NCBI GenBank assembly: GCA_029861795.1
Contig: JAOTYS010000238.1
Coordinates: 1-7,250 of the forward strand
Direction of reading: 5' to 3'
Origin: Gammaproteobacteria bacterium
GTDB taxonomy: Bacteria; Pseudomonadota; Gammaproteobacteria; Arenicellales; JAOTYS01
DNA: 7,250 nucleotides
Shown here in pieces: positions 1 through 4,398 of the stretch; the stretch's first letter is position 1; each line of letters begins with the position of its first letter. The notes beneath the pieces were generated by a model that worked only from the letters and a program-made list of their open reading frames with translations, had not been told where the DNA came from and made no database searches. The position numbers and the translations under genes were made by a program.

Positions 1-886
1 CGGTACCAAGGAGCAAAAACAACGCTTTCTTCCGGGCATCCTGACCGGCGAGGACTTCTGGTGTCAGGGTTATTCCGAACCCAACTCGGGTTCTGATCTC
101 GCGTCTCTTAGGTGTCGTGCAGAACGCGATGGTAACGACTACATCATCAACGGCACAAAAATATGGACCACCGACGGACACAAGGCGGACTTCATGTTCG
201 GATTGTTCCGTACAGACTCGACCGGCAAGAAACAACACGGCATTACGTTCTTGATGCTGGACATCAGATCACCGGGCGTCTCGATGACACCTATTATTAC
301 TTTTGAAGGCGGCCATGAAGTGAATCAAGTCTTTTTTGATAACGTCCGCGTGCCTGTCAAGAACCGACTCGGCGAAGAGAATCTCGGTTGGAGTATCGCC
401 AAATATGTACTCGGTTTGGAACGATTCGGCACCGCCGAGGTATCGCGATCGCTGCCTAGTCTTAACAGACTAAAGAAGATTGCCGCCACTGAAATGAGCG
501 GTGGCGAACCCCTAATCAACGATCATGGGTTTGCCGAAAAGCTCGCCGACGTGGAGATCGATCTACGTGCGTTGGAGATCACTGAGCAACGCTTTTTGTT
601 TGGACCTGGTGGACCCGATGCCATGGGACCGGAAGCGTCGATGCTAAAAATCCGCGGCACCGAGGTTCAACAAATGATCACCGAGCTGACCGCAGAGGCT
701 TTGGGCTATTACGCGCAACCATATGTACCCGAGCAGTTAGAGGCAGGCCACAATGAAGAGCTTATCGGACGCCTGGAGGTAGGTTATGCCTCTAGCAACT
801 ACTTCAATATGCGCAAGACCTCCATATACAGCGGCTCTAACGAAATCCAAAAGAACATTATCGCCAAGGCGGTGTTAGGACTTTAA
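1..886 (+). CDS. Acyl-CoA dehydrogenase, probable large (catalytic) subunit, 5'-truncated by the window edge
   Basis: FAD-dependent acyl-CoA dehydrogenase, which introduces the alpha,beta double bond into an acyl-CoA thioester in the cytoplasm. The frame is open from base 2, giving 294 visible residues; family members have about 390-410, so roughly 100 N-terminal residues lie off the left edge. The internal ATG at 194 is not the start, because conserved family sequence precedes it. Visible residues 21-36 carry the family signature CQGYSEPNSGSDLASL, and residues 55-57 (WTT) fit the FAD-contacting strand. The C-terminal motif is IYSGSNEIQ, with Ser where medium-chain enzymes have the catalytic Glu. 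A Glu in LGLERFG (codon 419-421) sits where isovaleryl-CoA dehydrogenase and the large subunits of heteromeric enzymes (PimC, mycobacterial ChsE4) carry theirs, so it is the likely base (inference). The next gene starts 6 bases after the stop. The substrate cannot be told. Confidence 0.93.
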   Translation, partial: GTKEQKQRFLPGILTGEDFWCQGYSEPNSGSDLASLRCRAERDGNDYIINGTKIWTTDGHKADFMFGLFRTDSTGKKQHGITFLMLDIRSPGVSMTPIITFEGGHEVNQVFFDNVRVPVKNRLGEENLGWSIAKYVLGLERFGTAEVSRSLPSLNRLKKIAATEMSGGEPLINDHGFAEKLADVEIDLRALEITEQRFLFGPGGPDAMGPEASMLKIRGTEVQQMITELTAEALGYYAQPYVPEQLEAGHNEELIGRLEVGYASSNYFNMRKTSIYSGSNEIQKNIIAKAVLGL

Positions 887-892
887 AAACCA

Positions 893-2032
893 ATGGACTT
901 CTCGCTCACTGAAGAACAACAGATCTTTCGAGACAGCGTGGCGAGGTTTATTGCCGATAAGTATAGCTTTGCGCAGCGTCAAGAGATCGTCGCAACCGAT
1001 CTAAGCTTCCTGCCGGAACATTGGGCCTGTTTTGCAGAACTAGGGTGGTTAGCGGCGCCATTCCCGGAAGAGTATGGCGGCTTAGGCGGCTCACCCGTAG
1101 AGGTGATGTTGCTCATGGAACAATTCGGCCGCGGCTTGATGGTATCCCCCTATTTAAGCAGCGTAGTACTTGGAGGGTATCTAGTGTTGCTGGGTGGAAC
1201 GGAAGCGCAGAAGCAAGACATTTTACCCAAGCTCGGAGCAGGTGAGCTCAAACTCGCTTTTGCATTTGCCGAGCCGGGCTCGCGCTTTGACTTGCACGAT
1301 GTTGCAACTATAGCGAGTCCCGACGGCGACGGGTATTTGCTAAATGGCCGCAAGAGTGTGGTGTTTTATGCAGAAACTGCCGACGAAATTATCATCTCGT
1401 GCCGAACGAACGGACCACAACGCGATCATGATGGTATCTCTTTGGTCGTCATCGACAGCGACGCGGCGGGAATAGGCAATCAACACTTTCAGACCCAGGA
1501 CGGAGGCCGTGCGTCAGAACTCATCTTGAAAGATGTGCGTGTAGAGTCCGACCAAATAATAGGTGCCCCCGACCATGCACTATCGCTGATCGAGCAAGTG
1601 ATCGATCACGGCATTGGCGCAGTGTGCGCCGAAGCTACGGGTGCAATGTGGTCGATCTACGAACAGACACTTGCCTACCTAAAGACCAGGGAGCAATTTG
1701 GTCAGACCTTGGGTACTTTCCAATCGCTGCAGCACAGAATGGTGGATGTCTACATGAAGTGTGAGTTGGCGCAATCTATGTCTTATGAGGCCACTTTGAA
1801 TCTCGAAGATGCTAATCCTGTCGAGCGGCGCCGCGCTGCCTCTAGCGCCAAGTACAAGATCGCCAAGTACGGTCGGGACGTTGGGCAGGAAGGCGTCCAA
1901 CTACACGGCGGCATTGGTATGACCATGGACATCCCAGTGGGCCATTATTTCAAACGACTTACTATGATCAACGCAACATTTGGCGACGCCGCCCATCATC
2001 TTCGTCGATACCATCAGCGGCTAGTTGACTGA
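893..2032 (+). CDS. Acyl-CoA dehydrogenase, probable small (non-catalytic) subunit
   Basis: Full-length 379-residue acyl-CoA dehydrogenase homologue. The N-terminal helical domain starts MDFSLTEEQQIFRDSV, which is typical and supports this ATG; PEEYGGLGG is at 58-66. The central domain has FAFAEPGSRFD (123-133), a degenerate form of the usual flavin-contacting signature. The C-terminal domain has TREQFGQTLGTFQSLQHRM (265-283) and QLHGGIGMT (336-344), both conserved FAD/dimer-interface segments. Neither usual Glu position is filled: the IVD-type site reads EQVIDHG (234-240) and the end of the protein reads NATFGDAAHHL instead of YEGT. This matches PimD-like or ChsE5-like small subunits, which complete the fold and FAD site of a heteromer but lack the base. 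It lies 6 bases downstream of its presumed partner, with only a weak TTAGGA upstream, so translation is probably coupled. A catalytically dead paralogue is the alternative. Confidence 0.92.
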   Translation: MDFSLTEEQQIFRDSVARFIADKYSFAQRQEIVATDLSFLPEHWACFAELGWLAAPFPEEYGGLGGSPVEVMLLMEQFGRGLMVSPYLSSVVLGGYLVLLGGTEAQKQDILPKLGAGELKLAFAFAEPGSRFDLHDVATIASPDGDGYLLNGRKSVVFYAETADEIIISCRTNGPQRDHDGISLVVIDSDAAGIGNQHFQTQDGGRASELILKDVRVESDQIIGAPDHALSLIEQVIDHGIGAVCAEATGAMWSIYEQTLAYLKTREQFGQTLGTFQSLQHRMVDVYMKCELAQSMSYEATLNLEDANPVERRRAASSAKYKIAKYGRDVGQEGVQLHGGIGMTMDIPVGHYFKRLTMINATFGDAAHHLRRYHQRLVD

Positions 2033-2262
2033 CAACACGGTCGCAACGAACTGTCGGCCCAATCCATCAGGTCTAGCAGCCGTCGAGCTTCGACTGACTA
2101 ACGATCGTATTTCGCATTTAAGAAAATTGTCACATCCCGAGGCGTTATACTGGTGTTGGAAACAGTGGTGGCGATTGTCCATCTTTGTGGTAGTTAATCC
2201 TAACGAGAGCCCCACGGTTGGCACATTCATCTTAAGACGCGGGTGCACAGATCCCATTGAAT

Positions 2263-2288
2263 GACGCCTTCCTGGGCGGCCGTTTTTT
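2263..2288 (+). terminator. Weak intrinsic terminator candidate downstream of the dehydrogenase pair
   Basis: CGCC (2265-2268) can pair with GGCG (2275-2278) around a six-base loop. One further G-C pair follows across an A/G mismatch (2263 with 2280), and a run of six T (2283-2288) comes four bases later. The T run is clear but the stem is short. It lies 230 bases beyond the dehydrogenase stop, so it could close that transcript or be chance. Confidence 0.3.
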
Positions 2289-2308
2289 CACGGGGCGATA
2301 GTGACGTT

Positions 2309-2336
2309 TTGCATTGCTTGGTAGGTTCAATATTGA
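2309..2336 (+). promoter_or_regulatory. Possible promoter for the sulfotransferase gene
   Basis: TTGCAT (2309-2314) and TATTGA (2331-2336), with a 16-base spacer, resemble a sigma70 promoter (4 of 6 matches each). It lies just after the T run at 2283-2288 and would give a leader of about 115 bases. The match is weak, and nothing but position supports it. Confidence 0.2.
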
Positions 2337-2458
2337 GGATAAGAGGGACGTCTTCTGAGGCTCTTTCGGCGATCACCTCGGCTTCAGGCAAGTGAGGGAG
2401 CCTTTGAGGAAATAGTCGTTAATTTGAAAGCCGGTATTATAAAGATGAGGATTTTGTG

Positions 2459-3313
2459 ATGGCCAATCCTGAACAGCACGTTCAACCGGAAAAGGCACCC
2501 TGGATGGAACAAACATTGGCAAAACAGCTTTCCCGGGAGCGCGATTTTAAGGTACAAGCACCCACCGTTGCATTCCAGTATGCCATTTTGTGCGGCCACC
2601 GCATGGGCAGCAATCTTTTAAGCGAGGCACTGTATGGGACCGGTATGGCAGGTGACCCTATGGAGTTTTTCAACCTGCGTCTCCTAAAAAGGCTCTATGA
2701 ACAGCGGGATGTAAAAAGCATTCCTTTTCCCCTGTATATCCAGGAAATGAAAGCGCGCCGCACTTCACCCAACGGAGTGTTTGGGTTCAACATCAAGGTG
2801 GATCAGTTTGTAAATTATTTCGAGCATAACCACATGGCGGGCCTAAAATTTATCAAGGATTGCGATTATGTAATTTTCCTCTACCGTAAGGACAAAATTA
2901 AACAAGCCATATCTGTATATATCGGGCAACAGCGCGATACATTCCGCATTCCCGCCGATGCCGACTACAGCAAGATAGAGGAAATCGTCAGTACGGTGCC
3001 GTTTAACCCGACAGTGATTTCAAACATACTGCATAATCTGATCAAGCAGGAGCAAGCATGGGTCCGTTTACTGCACACGAATAATATTCCTCACGAGAAG
3101 CTAATCTATGAAGACTTCATCAAGGATTACGAAGATACCATTGACCGAATTCTGCACAGAATCGGGGTGCCACCCGCGGATCGAAAAATCCCGCCAATGC
3201 CAACCATGAAAGTCAGCACCTTTAGGAATGAAGAGTTCAAAGAGCAGTTCATGGCTTTGCTGACAGGGGAAAAGAGCATGGCGGATTTATTGCCGGCAGA
3301 TATTCCGGAATGA
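2459..3313 (+). CDS. Stf0-family sulfotransferase
   Basis: Probable cytosolic sulfotransferase moving sulfate from PAPS to a carbohydrate or other hydroxyl; the family type is mycobacterial Stf0, which sulfates trehalose. The start at ATG 2459 is preferred over the overlapping GTG 2456, because GAGGA (2447-2451) is 7 bases from the ATG but only 4 from the GTG; this gives 284 residues. Residues 43-54 (ILCGHRMGSNLL) are the P-loop-like PAPS 5'-phosphosulfate loop, with Arg48, Gly50 and Ser51 kept but the usual T/S-x-R-S-G-S form altered. GDPMEFF (65-71) matches the Stf0 segment G-x-P-x-E-F/Y-F, whose Glu is the proposed general base (Glu69 here). GVFGFNIKVDQ (106-116) and LYRKDKIKQAIS (141-152) are the next family blocks; Arg143 and Ser152 fit the 3'-phosphate site. 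YEDF near residue 220 is also typical. The acceptor cannot be told. No partner gene is adjacent, and an origin by transfer is possible. Confidence 0.88.
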   Translation: MANPEQHVQPEKAPWMEQTLAKQLSRERDFKVQAPTVAFQYAILCGHRMGSNLLSEALYGTGMAGDPMEFFNLRLLKRLYEQRDVKSIPFPLYIQEMKARRTSPNGVFGFNIKVDQFVNYFEHNHMAGLKFIKDCDYVIFLYRKDKIKQAISVYIGQQRDTFRIPADADYSKIEEIVSTVPFNPTVISNILHNLIKQEQAWVRLLHTNNIPHEKLIYEDFIKDYEDTIDRILHRIGVPPADRKIPPMPTMKVSTFRNEEFKEQFMALLTGEKSMADLLPADIPE

Positions 3314-3403
3314 CAACACGAGCCTGCTGCGTTCTCCTAATTGCGGCATGTTCGAGCTGGCGGCCTCTGACATCCGATTTTATTCCAAGGTGATTTCTTA
3401 ACT

Positions 3404-3431
3404 TTTTCATGACTAAGTAGATACATAAAAT
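3404..3431 (+). promoter_or_regulatory. Possible promoter upstream of yceH
   Basis: TTTTCA (3404-3409) and TAAAAT (3426-3431), with a 16-base spacer, match the sigma70 hexamers at 4 and 5 of 6 positions. Transcription would start near 3438 and give yceH a structured leader of about 140 bases. The -10-like hexamer lies inside the outer loop of the nested inverted repeat at 3419-3468. Confidence 0.3.
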
Positions 3432-3468
3432 ACTCCTTCATCATTGAATGAAGTACCATTGTGTATCT
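3419..3468. repeat. Nested inverted repeat in the yceH leader
   Basis: The outer arms AGATACA (3419-3425) and TGTATCT (3462-3468) are perfectly complementary. Within them, CTTCAT (3436-3441) and ATGAAG (3448-3453) form a second perfect stem around CATTGA. The two dyads share nearly the same centre (3443.5 and 3444.5). The sequence is A/T-rich compared with the flanking genes and has no T run after it. It could be an operator over the candidate promoter, an RNA hairpin, or the remnant of a small palindromic element. Confidence 0.5.
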
Positions 3469-3477
3469 TGAACTTAC

Positions 3478-3496
3478 GGTCGCTTACCGACCAAGA
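3478..3496. repeat. Short palindromic repeat, left copy (before yceH)
   Basis: GGTCGCTTACCGACC (3478-3492) is a perfect 5-bp stem with a 5-base loop, followed by AAGA. The same 15 bases recur with one change (A to G) at 4305-4319, after yceH, and both copies continue with AAG (one extra C in the right copy). The two copies therefore bracket the yceH gene in the same orientation. The right arm that makes the 4300-4333 copy a long stem is not preserved here. Confidence 0.45.
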
Positions 3497-3501
3497 CAAT
3501 C

Positions 3502-3517
3502 GCGGAAGGACTTCCGC
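3502..3517. repeat. Perfect 7-bp inverted repeat
   Basis: GCGGAAG (3502-3508) and CTTCCGC (3511-3517) are exact reverse complements two bases apart. As RNA this gives a 6-bp stem with a GGAC tetraloop. It stands 60 bases before the yceH start, downstream of two other dyads, and has no T run. Its role is unknown. Confidence 0.45.
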
Positions 3518-3545
3518 AGCACGAGGAATGGCCACCGAAATGGGC

Positions 3546-3607
3546 CCGAACCATTAACTGCAACGAGGGCCCACCGGTGCTACCGAACTTAACTGCCAAC
3601 GAAGCCC
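3546..3607 (+). repeat. Imperfect direct repeat spanning the yceH start
   Basis: Two copies of about 25 bases lie 37 bases apart. Copy 1 (3546-3572) and copy 2 (3583-3607) share, in order, CCGAAC, TTAACTG, CAACGA and CCC. They differ by a 2-base and a 1-base indel in the left part and minor changes after CAACGA. Copy 2 encodes the conserved YceH start (P-N-L-T-A-N-E-A). Copy 1 lies upstream and its CAACGAGGG segment supplies the ribosome-binding site. A local duplication of the gene's 5' end is the simplest reading. Confidence 0.55.
3565..3569 (+). promoter_or_regulatory. Ribosome-binding site that fixes the GTG start of yceH
   Basis: GAGGG is placed 7 bases before GTG 3577. The yceH frame is open upstream to the TGA at 3469-3471 but holds no in-frame ATG there, only ATT and ATC codons. 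The GTG with this site is therefore the best start, and it agrees with where family members begin. Confidence 0.6.
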
Positions 3608-4236
3608 GCGTCATCGGTTGCCTGATGGAGAAATCCGTCGTCACGCCGGATCAGTATCCACTGACGCCTAATGCTCTGACCAATGCCTGCAATCAGAAGT
3701 CTGGGCGTAACCCCGTAATGTCCCTGGAACAGGGCATGGTGCAGCGTACCGCCCGCGACTTGGGAGCTAGACATCTCGTGCACGTGAAGGAGAATTTCAA
3801 GAGTGGCGTAGAGAAATACAAACAGCGTTTCTGCAACACGACCTTCAGCGATTATCAATTTGACCCGCCTCAGTTCGCCATCGTCTGCTTGCTTTTGTTG
3901 CGCGGTCCTCAGACGCCCGGGGAGCTAAGGGCGCACAGTGGGCGCCTGCATGCGTTCGCCGATAACGCTGCTGTCGTGGACGCGCTCGCCGGTCTGATCG
4001 AACGCGAGGGCGATCCGCTGGCGGTGAAACTACCGCGCACGCCTGGGCGCAAGGATGCAGAGTACATGCACCTGTTCACCGGTCCCATTGACGTTGAAGC
4101 ACACGCTATCCAAGCACGGGCCACGAAGGCCGCCGGGACTTCAGGGCACGTCAATGTGTCTGAGTTGGCACTGAGGGTCAGTAAGCTTGAAGCGGAAGTC
4201 GCCGAACTCAAGGAACAACTAAAGACGTCACTATGA
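3577..4236 (+). CDS. yceH: YceH family protein (DUF480)
   Basis: A 219-residue member of the YceH/DUF480 family, which is built from two winged-helix domains; its molecular role is not established. The similarity to E. coli YceH runs end to end: LTANEARVIGCLMEKSVVTP (5-24), QYPLTPNALTNACNQKSGRN (26-45), KYKQRFCN (80-87), LLLRGPQTPGELR (106-118) and YMHLF in the C-terminal third. The last 25 or so residues, VSKLEAEVAELKEQL, form a short coiled coil, as in E. coli. The length fits the family. The start is a GTG with GAGGG 7 bases upstream. The gene stands alone on its strand between a repeat-rich leader and a convergent cyclase gene, and lacks the mviM/mviN neighbours found in E. coli. No truncation or frameshift is seen. 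DNA binding is plausible from the fold but is inference. Confidence 0.95.
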   Translation: MLPNLTANEARVIGCLMEKSVVTPDQYPLTPNALTNACNQKSGRNPVMSLEQGMVQRTARDLGARHLVHVKENFKSGVEKYKQRFCNTTFSDYQFDPPQFAIVCLLLLRGPQTPGELRAHSGRLHAFADNAAVVDALAGLIEREGDPLAVKLPRTPGRKDAEYMHLFTGPIDVEAHAIQARATKAAGTSGHVNVSELALRVSKLEAEVAELKEQLKTSL

Positions 4237-4285
4237 TTCTACCCAAGTGAATACGACTATCCGGCGTGAGGATGTAAGTACTGAA

Positions 4286-4304
4286 ATTGATCACAGTGAT
4301 TAAT
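4286..4304. repeat. Operator-like 19-bp near-palindrome
   Basis: ATTGATCACAGTGATTAAT has 9-bp arms about a central A, with a single asymmetric pair (G4289 opposite T4301). This is the size and symmetry of a dimeric repressor site. It lies 50 bases after the yceH stop in a convergent intergenic region, which is unusual for an operator, and its right end overlaps the foot of the stem-loop at 4300-4333. Spacing does not match FNR (TTGAT-N4-ATCAA) or CRP sites. Confidence 0.45.
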
Positions 4305-4333
4305 GGTCGCTTGCCGACCCAAGCGGTCGTTAG
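4300..4333 (+). repeat. Long stem-loop after yceH, right copy of the GGTCGCTT-CCGACC repeat
   Basis: Bases 4302-4313 pair with 4320-4331 over 12 positions with no mismatch if three G-U pairs are allowed (4304, 4306 and 4307 with 4329, 4327 and 4326). T4301-A4332 and a fourth G-U (4300 with 4333) extend it to 14. The loop is CCGACC. Read on the minus strand, the same positions become A-C mismatches, so the structure favours plus-strand RNA, the yceH 3' region. An alternative fold pairs GGTCG 4305-4309 with CGACC 4315-4319. No T run follows, so it is not a classical terminator. It could be an RNA-stabilising 3' hairpin or a member of a dispersed intergenic palindrome family. Confidence 0.55.
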
Positions 4334-4335
4334 AT

Positions 4336-4376
4336 GCTCGCCGGCGGATTTTCCGATTTAGCCGACTCGGCGGAGC
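4336..4376. repeat. Branched inverted repeat between the convergent genes
   Basis: GCTC (4336-4339) pairs with GAGC (4373-4376), and GCCG (4340-4343) with CGGC (4368-4371), with one bulged G at 4372. Inside, CGGA (4345-4348) pairs with TCCG (4352-4355) around TTT. It lies 22 bases past the cyclase stop on the minus strand, so it may protect or end that transcript, but no T run follows on either strand. Confidence 0.35.
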
Positions 4377-4398
4377 AACGCGAGTTCATTCTTAGCCG

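Larger units (their letters stand above)
2033..2458. other. Non-coding gap between the dehydrogenase pair and the sulfotransferase gene
   Basis: About 426 bases without a convincing gene. Short open frames exist on both strands at about 2021-2264, but they start from TTG or overlap the dehydrogenase end and show no recognisable family or composition. A small perfect dyad GTCGA-GCT-TCGAC (2082-2094) is not followed by a T tract. A TATACT hexamer at 2146-2151 has no -35 partner at normal spacing. The gap suggests the sulfotransferase gene is transcribed separately from the dehydrogenase operon. Confidence 0.6.

Noticed and set aside
2025..2264. A 79-codon plus-strand open frame after the dehydrogenase pair
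   Set aside because: It starts at TTG inside the preceding gene, has no ribosome site and shows no recognisable protein pattern; the opposite-strand frame over the same bases is equally featureless.
2412..2440. TATTAT at 2435-2440 as a -10 box for the sulfotransferase gene
   Set aside because: No -35 is present at normal spacing, and the start would fall on the ribosome-binding site.
2030..3320. The identical 10-mer TGACAACACG at the stops of the small dehydrogenase subunit and the sulfotransferase gene
   Set aside because: Several 10-mer matches are expected by chance in a window of this size, and the flanks do not match.
3909..4211. A 100-codon minus-strand open frame inside yceH
   Set aside because: It is antisense to a well-conserved gene and of low complexity (Ser/Ala-rich).
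4237..4398. Bidirectional intrinsic terminator between the convergent genes
   Set aside because: Hairpins are present, but neither strand has a T run directly after a stem, so only the structures are reported.
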